Of a stretch of 64,000 bases of DNA, positions 57,924 to 64,000 are shown one piece after another (position 1 is the stretch's first letter; each line of letters starts with the position of its first letter). The position numbers and the translations under genes were made by a program. Origin of the DNA: Natrinema longum (lineage in GTDB: Archaea; Halobacteriota; Halobacteria; Halobacteriales; Natrialbaceae); assembly GCF_017352095.1 (NCBI RefSeq), contig NZ_CP071463.1:2542001-2606000 (forward strand). The letters run 5' to 3'. A model generated the notes under the pieces. It ran no database searches. It saw only the letters and a program-made list of their open reading frames with translations, and was not told the origin of the DNA.

Positions 57924-57938
57924 AGTCCGCCCTCCCCG
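57924..57938. repeat. attR of the provirus (15-bp core inside tRNA-Tyr)
   Basis: AGTCCGCCCTCCCCG is identical to 42864-42878. It covers the 3' acceptor strand and half the T stem of tRNA-Tyr plus two flanking bases. Because the element brings the same bases, the tRNA gene remains complete after integration. Confidence 0.85.
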
Positions 57939-57999
57939 ATTTGAACGGGGGGCAAGTCGATCTACAGTCGACTGCTCTACCAGTCTGAGCTAAGGGCGG
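57926..57999 (-). tRNA. tRNA-Tyr (anticodon GUA)
   Basis: The 74-nt cloverleaf is complete. The acceptor stem CCGCCCT/AGGGCGG has discriminator A. The D arm is GCTC...GAGC with GG in the loop, the anticodon stem GTCGA/TCGAC holds loop CTGTAGA (GUA), and the T arm CCCCG/CGGGG holds TTCAAAT. The C1-G72 pair is the archaeal tRNA-Tyr identity feature. No intron is present and CCA is not encoded. It is the integration site of the provirus. Confidence 0.96.
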
Positions 58000-58125
58000 G
58001 CAGGCACTTCTACGTAGTCCGCGAGGTGCACATAAGGGTTATTATTCGACGCCAGCTCAGGTCACTGATCGTGAACGGAAGAATGATTGATATAGGAGGC
58101 GTGATAACACGGGAGTAACTGGCCC

Positions 58126-58770
58126 ATGAGCAAGATCACGTTCCGCGCCGACGACGACCTCGTCGAGGAACTCGAGGGGCTCGAGACCTCCAAGAGCGAA
58201 GCGATGCGCGAGGCACTGCGTGCGTATCTCGAGGGCGAGGATGGGGCGGCAGTCGGCGGCGAGCGGTCGGAACGTGACGGGGAGGGGGCGATCGAGGAAC
58301 TGGTTCGCGAACTGGTCGACGAGCGACTCGCGACGCGACTCCGGGAGCTTGGAATCGAGCAGCCGAACTCGCGCGCACACGAATCGAGGTCCGCCGAGCC
58401 CCGAGATGTCTCCGTCTCGATCTCGCTCGAGGGGGCGACCGTCCGGTCCGACGAAGGGATCCGTGTCGACGACGAGCGGACGGGTGAGACGCCGCCCGCC
58501 GACGGACAGCAGCCTGGTCGAGCCCACCAGCGGAGTCAGACACAGGGGTCGAGGGACGCCCGAGCCGACGAGGAGACCGTCCAGTGTACCCAGTGTGGTG
58601 ATCATCTCGAGGGCGATCACGTCTACTGTCCCAACTGCGGCGAGAAGGCCTCGCGGCGACTGTTCTGTGACTGTGGCGACGAGATCCGGTCGGATTGGTC
58701 GTTCTGTCCCGGCTGCGGTCGTCGGACGCCCGCGGCCGACGTCCTCGAGTCGGACACTGGTCACTACTGA
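58126..58770 (+). CDS. cdrL: Cell-division regulator CdrL (RHH plus double zinc ribbon)
   Basis: This 214-aa protein has an N-terminal ribbon-helix-helix (MSKITFRADDDLVEELEGLETSKSEAMREALRAYLEGE) and an acidic linker (about 45-145). Two zinc ribbons follow: CTQCGDHLEGDHVYCPNCG and CDCGDEIRSDWSFCPGCG. Position directly upstream of a small RHH gene and ftsZ2 matches CdrL of Halobacterium, which acts with CdrS. CdrL is known to bind the cdrS-ftsZ2 promoter. A TGATATA box about 35 bases upstream of the ATG is its likely promoter. Confidence 0.9.
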   Translation: MSKITFRADDDLVEELEGLETSKSEAMREALRAYLEGEDGAAVGGERSERDGEGAIEELVRELVDERLATRLRELGIEQPNSRAHESRSAEPRDVSVSISLEGATVRSDEGIRVDDERTGETPPADGQQPGRAHQRSQTQGSRDARADEETVQCTQCGDHLEGDHVYCPNCGEKASRRLFCDCGDEIRSDWSFCPGCGRRTPAADVLESDTGHY

Positions 58771-58775
58771 CTGGT

Positions 58776-58947
58776 GTAAGACGACGAAAGTCACGTCTGA
58801 CGAAAGTTTTATTATCAATGCCGGACATCCCCTTATTCGCGTAAGACGGATTGTCTTACAACCGTCGGAATAAAAGCAAACCGCTCGATGTCGGGCGGTT
58901 CCGTCGTAAGACACGCCGCGTCTGACAGGGGCGCGCCACCGTCTTAC
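58776..58947. promoter_or_regulatory. Five GTAAGAC/GTCTTAC boxes in the cdrS-ftsZ2 promoter region
   Basis: GTAAGAC occurs at 58776-58782, 58841-58847 and 58906-58912. Its reverse complement occurs at 58853-58859 and 58941-58947. The pair at 58841/58853 is a perfect inverted repeat with a 5-base spacer. A/T-rich core promoter candidates lie between them (TTTTATTA near 58807 and AATAAAAG near 58869). Repeated short inverted sites before an RHH gene are typical of RHH operators, so CdrL or CdrS is the likely binder. Confidence 0.7.
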
Positions 58948-58965
58948 CCAACGGGGAATACAACC

Positions 58966-59145
58966 ATGGAGCGTGTGACACTGCGAATCCCGAAACAGCA
59001 GATCGAAGAAGTAGAGCAACTGGTCGATTCGGGCGAGTTTCCGAACCGGAGCGAGGCGATCCGGTCGGCCGTCCGCGAAATGATCAACGAGCAACAGGAC
59101 GGGCCCAGCGAACAGTCCGGCAAACGCAACTGGGCGAAGGTGTAA
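58966..59145 (+). CDS. cdrS: Cell-division regulator CdrS (ribbon-helix-helix)
   Basis: The ATG at 58966 gives 59 residues, [59 protein letters not shown]. The strand-helix-helix RHH fold fills residues 1-45, with a short basic tail. CdrS of Halobacterium is encoded immediately before ftsZ2 and controls it and other division genes. Here the gap to ftsZ2 is two bases, so the two are co-translated. Confidence 0.93.
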   Translation: MERVTLRIPKQQIEEVEQLVDSGEFPNRSEAIRSAVREMINEQQDGPSEQSGKRNWAKV

Positions 59146-59147
59146 CG

Positions 59148-60335
59148 ATGCAGGATATCGTTCAAGACGCCCTCGAGAACGCGGAAGAAGAGGCCCGTGA
59201 GATGGACGCCTCGATGGAGGACGACGAGTTCGGCGACCCTCGAATCGTCATCATCGGTGCTGGCGGTGCCGGGAACAACACGATCAACCGGCTGTACAAC
59301 ATCGGCGTCGACGGTGCAGACACCATCGCGATCAACACGGACAAACAGCACCTCAAGATGATCGAGGCCGACACGAAGATCCTCGTCGGTAAATCGCTCA
59401 CGAACGGGCTCGGTGCCGGCGGCGACCCGTCGATGGGAGAGCGTGCGACCGAGATGGCCCAGGGCACGATCAAGGAAGTACTGGGCGATGCCGACCTCGT
59501 GTTCGTGACCGCCGGGATGGGCGGTGGCACCGGCACGGGTGCCGCCCCCGTCGTCTCGAAGATCGCCAAAGAGCAGGGCGCGATCGTCGTCGGCATGGTC
59601 TCGACGCCGTTTAACGTCGAGCGTGCCCGCACGGTCAAAGCCGAGGAAGGTCTCGAGAAACTGCGCGAGCAGGCCGACTCGATCATCGTACTCGACAACA
59701 ACCGGTTGCTCGATTACGTCCCGAATCTGCCGATCGGGAAGGCGTTCTCGGTGATGGACCAGATCATCGCCGAGACCGTCAAGGGAATCTCGGAGACGAT
59801 CACCCAGCCCTCGCTGATCAACTTGGACTACGCCGACATGTCCACGATCATGAACCAGGGCGGCGTCGCCGTGATGCTCGTCGGCGAGACCCAGGACAAG
59901 AACAAGACCGACGAGGTCGTCAAGGACGCGATGAACCATCCGTTGCTGGACGTCGACTATCGCGGTGCCTCGGGCGGGCTCGTCCACATCACCGGCGGTC
60001 CCGACCTCACGCTGAAAGAGGCCGAGGGGATCGCCGACAACATCACCGAGCGCCTCGAGGCCTCGGCGAACGTCATCTGGGGTGCCCGGATCCAGGAGTC
60101 TTACAAGGGCAAAGTGCGGGTCATGGCGATCATGACCGGCGTCCAGAGCGCTCAGGTCCTCGGACCGACGACGCAGAAACAGGCCGACAAGTCCCGCCAG
60201 AGCATCGAGGGGCTGAACGAGGCCGACTTCGATGCGAGCAACAACGTCAAGAACGCCGACTCCGGATACAGCGCACAGAGCGACGGCGGCCGCGAGGAAC
60301 TCGAGCGACAGAACGGCGTCGACGTGATTCGGTAA
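59148..60335 (+). CDS. ftsZ2: Cell division protein FtsZ2
   Basis: This 395-aa tubulin homologue has the GTP-binding parts [51 protein letters not shown] and the signature [13 protein letters not shown] (about 122-134). The T7 loop [11 protein letters not shown] needed for GTP hydrolysis lies near 225-235. The acidic N-terminal extension [18 protein letters not shown] and linkage to cdrS and ncsA identify it as FtsZ2. In haloarchaea FtsZ2 drives midcell constriction while FtsZ1 scaffolds the ring. The C-terminal tail is polar. Confidence 0.97.
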   Translation: MQDIVQDALENAEEEAREMDASMEDDEFGDPRIVIIGAGGAGNNTINRLYNIGVDGADTIAINTDKQHLKMIEADTKILVGKSLTNGLGAGGDPSMGERATEMAQGTIKEVLGDADLVFVTAGMGGGTGTGAAPVVSKIAKEQGAIVVGMVSTPFNVERARTVKAEEGLEKLREQADSIIVLDNNRLLDYVPNLPIGKAFSVMDQIIAETVKGISETITQPSLINLDYADMSTIMNQGGVAVMLVGETQDKNKTDEVVKDAMNHPLLDVDYRGASGGLVHITGGPDLTLKEAEGIADNITERLEASANVIWGARIQESYKGKVRVMAIMTGVQSAQVLGPTTQKQADKSRQSIEGLNEADFDASNNVKNADSGYSAQSDGGREELERQNGVDVIR

Positions 60336-60750
60336 TCGAGACGGGCGGATCGGTCCGGCGCGAGCACGCGGTCGACACACCACCGTCGTGCCGGTCTCCG
60401 TTCGGTTTCGTCGGTCGTCTTTTCTCGGAGTTCGACTCGCGAGTGCCCACACTCGTCTCCACACGGTATCGCGTCGGACGACCGATACCGGCGGGCCGGC
60501 GGCGTAGCCGACTCCGCTCGCTATTCGGCGACCCGTCCGTTTACGACCGTATACGGCCGAAAGCCGATCCGTCGGCGGGACTGCGGGACGACCATTGATC
60601 GGCTACAACCGATGGTCGTCACCGGCCGGGATCGAGTCCGTCGAACCCAGGAGGGAACGAGCGCCCTCTCAGACGGTTTGCTGTCCCGATGACCCGGTGG
60701 GACCGCAGCGCGGTCCCGGTCCCACCGGCACTGACGGACGGGAAACCGTC
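60336..60750. other. 415-bp intergenic region between ftsZ2 and ncsA
   Basis: The region separates convergent genes. It contains a terminator-like palindrome (60587-60620) and palindromic repeat copy C (from 60670). The remaining sequence shows no credible gene. Confidence 0.5.
60587..60620. terminator. Palindrome downstream of ftsZ2
   Basis: GACGACCAT (60587-60595) and ATGGTCGTC (60612-60620) are perfect complements, with an additional CGG/CCG pair inside. The structure lies about 250 bases after ftsZ2 and lacks a T tract at its end, so a terminator role is tentative. Confidence 0.35.
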
Positions 60751-60753
60751 TCA
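60670..60753. repeat. Palindromic repeat, copy C, overlapping the ncsA stop codon
   Basis: Read on the minus strand, the ncsA stop codon TGA begins TGAGACGGTTTCCCGTCC. The far end mirrors it with CAGACGGTTTGCTGTCC (plus strand, 60670). The centre forms CCGGTGGGACCG/CGGTCCCACCGG. It is very similar to copy B and lies between the convergent ftsZ2 and ncsA genes. Confidence 0.85.
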
Positions 60754-61710
60754 GACGAGCGACTCGAGTAGCGAACACTTCCGACAGACCTCGCGCGTGG
60801 TCGTCGATCCACACTCGACACACTCCTGCAGGTCGGCACCGCCGTCGCCGGCGTACTTCTCGGCGGCGATGTCCGCCAGTTCCTCGTACCCCGAGAGGAT
60901 CGAGTGGCGAGTCCCGGGATGGTTCTCCTCGAGATCGTAGAGGAGTTGCTGGATCTCGCCACGGTAGGCCTCGCTGGCGTGTGGACACTCGGTGATGTGG
61001 GCGGGGAGGTCGTCGATGTGAGCGTAGAGGGCGACTTCCTTTTCTGGGACATCACGAAGCGGCTTCGCTCGCGGGACGAACTCGTCTTGCTCCTCGCGCT
61101 CGGAGAGGGGGCCGAGGCTGGCGTCGAAGTGTTTCGCCATCTGCTCGACGTCGCCTTCGAGGACGTTCATCAGCGCGGTCTGGGCCTCGTCGTCCAGATT
61201 GTGGCCGGTCAAGAGGAGGTCGGCCTCGAGTTCCTCGGCGTATTTCGAGAGGAGATCCCGCCGGAAGACCCCACAGTAGGCGCAGGCGGCCATGTTTTCG
61301 GGGTCGTCCTCGACGACGTCGTCCATTCGGACGCCGAACTCGTCCTCGTAGCTGACGAGTTCGTGGCGGATCTCGAGGTCCTCGCAGAGTTCGACGCAGG
61401 CCTCGACCGACTTGTCGCGGTAGCCCTCGATCCCCTCGTGAATCGTCAGCCCGACGAGTTCGATGCGGGGGTCGTCGACGAACGTCTCGTGGAGGATCCG
61501 CGTGAGAACGACGCTGTCCTTGCCGCCCGAGAGGCCGATCACCCAGGTCCGTGGGTCCGCCGGCGTTACGTCGTGGGGGACGAGGTCGTCCCGCCGGACC
61601 CGGCGACGCACCCGCTTCTCGACCGACTCGCGGAAGTGGTCCTCACAGAGGTGTGCCCCGGAGTAGGCGGCGTGCATGACCGCCTCCTCGTTGCACCGGT
61701 TACAGTCCAT
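60751..61710 (-). CDS. ncsA: tRNA 2-thiolation protein NcsA (TtcA/Ncs6 family)
   Basis: The ATG at 61710 (MDCNRCNEEAVMHAAYSGAHLCEDHFRES) gives 319 residues. N-terminal Cys/His zinc ligands are followed by the PP-loop SGGKDS (61-66), an internal CAYCGVFRR and the GHNLDDEAQTALMN motif. A C-terminal zinc ribbon reads CVECGSTTTREVCRKC. NcsA adenylates wobble U34 for 2-thiolation of tRNA-Lys/Gln/Glu, with sulfur from a SAMP-type carrier. A SAMP gene occurs at 8107. Its linkage to ftsZ2 is conserved in haloarchaea. Confidence 0.95.
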   Translation of the reverse strand: MDCNRCNEEAVMHAAYSGAHLCEDHFRESVEKRVRRRVRRDDLVPHDVTPADPRTWVIGLSGGKDSVVLTRILHETFVDDPRIELVGLTIHEGIEGYRDKSVEACVELCEDLEIRHELVSYEDEFGVRMDDVVEDDPENMAACAYCGVFRRDLLSKYAEELEADLLLTGHNLDDEAQTALMNVLEGDVEQMAKHFDASLGPLSEREEQDEFVPRAKPLRDVPEKEVALYAHIDDLPAHITECPHASEAYRGEIQQLLYDLEENHPGTRHSILSGYEELADIAAEKYAGDGGADLQECVECGSTTTREVCRKCSLLESLV

Positions 61711-61918
61711 TAGCGGTCCGTTGTCGGTCGCTGCCAATCACGGTTTCGTCTGCCGGAGACGAAGGCGGCGGCCGCCACCGGTGTCTTACAGACCGTGTGA
61801 CACGAGATGGGGTGTGGTCACTACCGTCTCGAGACGGCGCTGTCGACCGATTCGTCCCGACCCCGCCGCGGTCGTGTCGTCCGAAAGTAACTTCGAGTAG
61901 CCTCGAGACGGCGTGCAC

Positions 61919-62617
61919 ATGGTGATATACGACAGGTCGCCATCGGCCTCGGCTCGACTGATCGACGAGTTCGACGGCGGTATCGGGTGGCTCGCCCATC
62001 CCGACGAAGCCGGGATGCGGGCGAGTCACGCCCTGCTCGGCGACGAGGGCGGCGTCTGGCTGTTCGACCCGCTCGAGGCACCCGGAACCGACGAGGCGAT
62101 CGACGCCCTCGGTGAGGTCGCGGGTGTCGTCGTCTGCTCGGCCTACCACGCTCGCGACGCCGATCGGTTCGCCCGTCGGTTCGACGTTCCCGTGTACGTT
62201 CCGCGGTGGCTGGAGCGGGTTTCCGAGCGACTCGACGCGCCCCGCGAGCGGTTCGACGGCGAACTCGAGGGGTCGGGGTTCGCTGTCCGCGAAGTGAGCC
62301 CGGTACCGGGCTGGTCCGAAGCGATCGCATACCGGCGCTCCGATGGCACGCTGTACGTCCCCGACCTCCTCGGAACTGCACCGCCGTATCTCGCCGGCGA
62401 CGAACGGCTCGCGGTCTACCTGCTGCTTCGGCCCATCGTCCCGACGGACGTCTTCGAGGGGATCGCGCCGAAACGAATCCTTCTCGGGCATGGCACTGGG
62501 GTCTTCACGGACGCCACGGCTGTTCTCGCCGACGCGATCGCGACTGCACGACCGCGGTTTCCCCGTGCCCTGCTCGAGGGGCGGTCCCAACTACGGGCCC
62601 TGGTCGACGCTCTCTGA
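61919..62617 (+). CDS. Metallo-beta-lactamase-like conserved protein
   Basis: The ATG at 61919 gives 232 residues; a GTG two codons earlier is possible. The order of strands and VWLFDPLEAPGTDEAIDALGEVAGVVVCSAYHARDADRFARRFDVPVYVP, then DGTLYVPDLLGTAPPYLAGDERLAVYLLLRP and PKRILLGHGTGVF resembles MBL-fold hydrolases. The canonical HxHxDH motif is reduced to SAYHARDADRF, keeping one His and two Asp, with GHG near the end. It may be an active relative with altered metal sites or a degenerate one. Confidence 0.65.
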   Translation: MVIYDRSPSASARLIDEFDGGIGWLAHPDEAGMRASHALLGDEGGVWLFDPLEAPGTDEAIDALGEVAGVVVCSAYHARDADRFARRFDVPVYVPRWLERVSERLDAPRERFDGELEGSGFAVREVSPVPGWSEAIAYRRSDGTLYVPDLLGTAPPYLAGDERLAVYLLLRPIVPTDVFEGIAPKRILLGHGTGVFTDATAVLADAIATARPRFPRALLEGRSQLRALVDAL

Positions 62618-62655
62618 GCGGGTCGCCAGTGGTGGGATATCGAACGGAGTTATCC

Positions 62656-62734
62656 GGATTCCTGTCAGTCAGTGCCGGCGCACCCACGACCCGCCCTGCA
62701 AGTATGCGGGACCCAGTGACAGCAGCCCGGATCA
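62656..62734. repeat. Palindromic repeat, copy D (diverged), at the hydrolase stop codon
   Basis: On the minus strand the hydrolase stop codon starts TGATCCGGGCTGCTGTCAC. The far end carries CCTGTCAGTCAGTGCCGG, which is close to the reverse complement of the copy B end. The inner stem has decayed. It lies between convergent genes, as copies B and C do. Confidence 0.55.
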
Positions 62735-63451
62735 GGCGGAGCGCCGTTCCCGGTGCTCGACGGCTGCCGAACCCTCCTCGAGTGCGGCGAGCAGGAGGTC
62801 GACGTACCGATCGCGACCGGTCGAGGAGAACAGTTCGTGGCCGCCGTTGTAGAGAACGACGTGCTCGGCGGGAACCCGCTCGCCGATCGGCCGGAGGCTC
62901 ACGACGGGATCGCGCAGCGAGCAGAAGACGACGGCGTCGTGATCGATCGTCAACAGCTCGTCCTGTGCGCGGCGGGTTTCCCGGACGAAGGCGGGTGAGA
63001 TCCACGACGGCGTCGTTTCGAGTTGGTGGTCGGTCGCCCGCTTGCCGAGTGCCTCCCTGTCGAAGCCGCCCATCGGGAGACAGGGAAACGAGGTCGGGAG
63101 TTTCGAGACCGCGTCCAACACCGGTTCCGGGAAGCCCTCGCCGTAGCCCCACCACGGACTCAGGTAGACGTGGTTGTCCGCACCGTCGAGGGCCTGGGCG
63201 ACGAGCGAACCCGCGCTGTGGCCCAGCAGCTGGTACTCCTCGAGGTCGCGGACGTATTCGGCGACGGGCTCGAGCCAGTCGGCTTTGAAGTCGTCGATGT
63301 TCGTGGGGAGTTCGAACGCGTGAACCCGGTAGCCGGCCTCGGTCAACTGCCCGATGAGCCAGCTGACGTTCTCGTGGGTCCAGCGGTTGCCCCAACCCAT
63401 GACGAAGACGAGTTCCTCGTCGCCGTCCTCGTTGAAGATCCGGTGTCGCAT
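62732..63451 (-). CDS. Alpha/beta hydrolase
   Basis: The ATG at 63451 (MRHRIFNEDGDEELVFVMGWGNRWTHEN) gives 239 residues. The nucleophile elbow GHSAGS (about 78-83), the acid in SLRDPVV and the His in NGGHELFS complete a Ser-Asp-His triad. The HGxxG-type oxyanion region is replaced by VMGWGNRW. The substrate is unknown. The stop codon is inside palindromic repeat copy D, facing the conserved gene at 61919. Confidence 0.88.
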   Translation of the reverse strand: MRHRIFNEDGDEELVFVMGWGNRWTHENVSWLIGQLTEAGYRVHAFELPTNIDDFKADWLEPVAEYVRDLEEYQLLGHSAGSLVAQALDGADNHVYLSPWWGYGEGFPEPVLDAVSKLPTSFPCLPMGGFDREALGKRATDHQLETTPSWISPAFVRETRRAQDELLTIDHDAVVFCSLRDPVVSLRPIGERVPAEHVVLYNGGHELFSSTGRDRYVDLLLAALEEGSAAVEHRERRSA

Positions 63452-63611
63452 AGCGTTCCGTTCACCGGGAACGGATAAAAAACCTGATCTCTCGAGCCGG
63501 GTCGCGAGACGGTCCGGTCGCCGTGGGGATCGCCCTGCCGTCTCGTCGTGTCCGACCGCGCTCGCGACAGCGGAAGAAACGACTTTGCGCGTCCACGCCC
63601 AAGGGCGACCG

Positions 63612-64000
63612 ATGACTGGACTGGACCGCAGTGACGCGGTCGACCGCCTCGAGCGGCTCGTGGACACCGTCGAAGCCGATCGGATGCCGGTGCCCGTCCG
63701 CGAAGTGTGGGCCTTCGGCGACGTCGCGCTCGGCCTCGATCCCGTCGAGCGGTTGGACGTGTACGTGACCAAAGATATCCTGCTGGACGACGACGGCGAG
63801 TCCGTTTCCGCGAGTCCCGACGAGGGGGACGCCCGCGAGCCCGCCGCACGATTCCGCGAGTCCCACGGCATCAGTGGCGTCGGCAAATCGGTCCGGGCCG
63901 ATTGGGCCGTGGACTACCCCCACTACCTCCGGGCCAACCGAAACGGCCACGCGGCCCCCGAACGGTGTCTCGCCGCCCACCTCCTCGAGGACGACGAACC
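63612..64000 (+). CDS. DUF7095-type conserved haloarchaeal protein (3' truncated by the window)
   Basis: The ATG at 63612 opens MTGLDRSDAVDRLERLVDTVEADRMPVPVREVWAFGDVALGLDPVERLDVYVTKDILL, and 129 residues are visible before the window ends. The EVWAFGDVALGLDPVERLDVYVTKD segment resembles the GS-x-D core of nucleotidyltransferase-like folds, but the usual DxD is not clear. I recall the family as DUF7095, found only in haloarchaea. The true end lies outside the window. Confidence 0.75.
   Translation, partial: MTGLDRSDAVDRLERLVDTVEADRMPVPVREVWAFGDVALGLDPVERLDVYVTKDILLDDDGESVSASPDEGDAREPAARFRESHGISGVGKSVRADWAVDYPHYLRANRNGHAAPERCLAAHLLEDDE

Larger units (their letters stand above)
42864..57938. 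mobile_element. Integrated pleolipovirus-like provirus in tRNA-Tyr
   Basis: The element is about 15.1 kb, bounded by the 15-bp repeat. It has an integrase operon at the left, a structural operon on the plus strand (46737-51507) and a replication operon on the minus strand (57757-54482). The structural order is small multi-pass membrane protein, large spike with signal peptide and C-terminal anchor, two membrane proteins and a P-loop ATPase. This is the conserved pleolipovirus order (VP3, VP4, ORF6, ORF7, VP8). The tyrosine integrase and tRNA target recall SNJ2-type betapleolipoviruses of Natrinema. Core genes appear intact, so it may be inducible; this is an inference. Confidence 0.88.

Noticed and set aside
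42864-57938. Interpretation as a tailed-virus (caudovirus) prophage
   Set aside because: No terminase, portal, major capsid, tail or protease gene is present. The membrane-protein order and single spike fit a membrane-vesicle virus instead.
58776-58947. GTAAGAC words as a possible CRISPR array
   Set aside because: The words are 7 bp, in both orientations and irregularly spaced. No direct repeats of 25-37 bp with unique spacers occur anywhere in the window.

Overview
The window comes from a haloarchaeon. The evidence is high-GC DNA with very acidic proteins, leaderless promoters, archaeal-type genes (RLI/ABCE1, S3ae, S15, KEOPS Pcc1, archaemetzincin, NcsA, FtsZ2 with CdrS and CdrL) and a SAMP ubiquitin-like modifier. 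Abundant CTCGAG and the gene content fit the Natrinema/Haloterrigena group, which is an inference. The ends of the window cut one gene on each side.

Positions 1-42,466 are ordinary chromosome. In order: a secreted/polymer-forming gene cluster (0.5-3.1 kb); an EMC6-like protein with RLI (3.3-5.5 kb); archaemetzincin facing a UPF0146 gene; small conserved genes, a SAMP and an AzlC/AzlD exporter (6-11 kb); regulators and membrane proteins (11-17 kb); the rps15-recJ/Cdc45-like-pcc1-rps3ae operon (17.0-19.8 kb, minus strand); a PilB/PilC pair (20.0-24.0 kb); an orphan ABC ATPase behind an iron-regulator-type palindrome (24.7 kb); a large acidic coiled-coil protein (27.0-29.8 kb); purA; HxlR and EamA genes; archaetidylserine decarboxylase; an Lhr helicase; and a MacB/FtsX-type ABC exporter (39.2-42.5 kb).

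Positions 42,864-57,938 form an integrated provirus of about 15.1 kb in the 3' end of tRNA-Tyr(GUA). A tyrosine integrase operon lies at the left end, a 15-bp direct repeat marks both ends, and the tRNA is intact at the right end. The core has the pleolipovirus gene order: small multi-pass membrane protein, spike with signal peptide and C-terminal anchor, two further membrane proteins, and a P-loop ATPase. A Rep-like operon runs in the opposite direction. Several AT-rich genes (a PhiH1-type repressor with a lipoprotein, a coiled-coil membrane protein with a DUF2321-like zinc protein, and a 67-aa membrane protein) look like cargo. The left junction holds a second, rearranged tRNA-Tyr fragment, which suggests repeated use of this site.

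Positions 58,000-64,000 return to chromosome: cdrL, then cdrS-ftsZ2 (the cell-division regulon) with five GTAAGAC/GTCTTAC boxes between cdrL and cdrS, then ncsA, a conserved gene of unknown function, an alpha/beta hydrolase and a truncated conserved gene.

A palindromic repeat whose first bases supply the TGA stop codon recurs after several genes (33.8, 35.5, 60.7 and 62.7 kb, with a diverged-context copy at 12.3 kb). Two short elements ending in CCACTGAAA (20.0 and 32.2 kb) look like MITEs.
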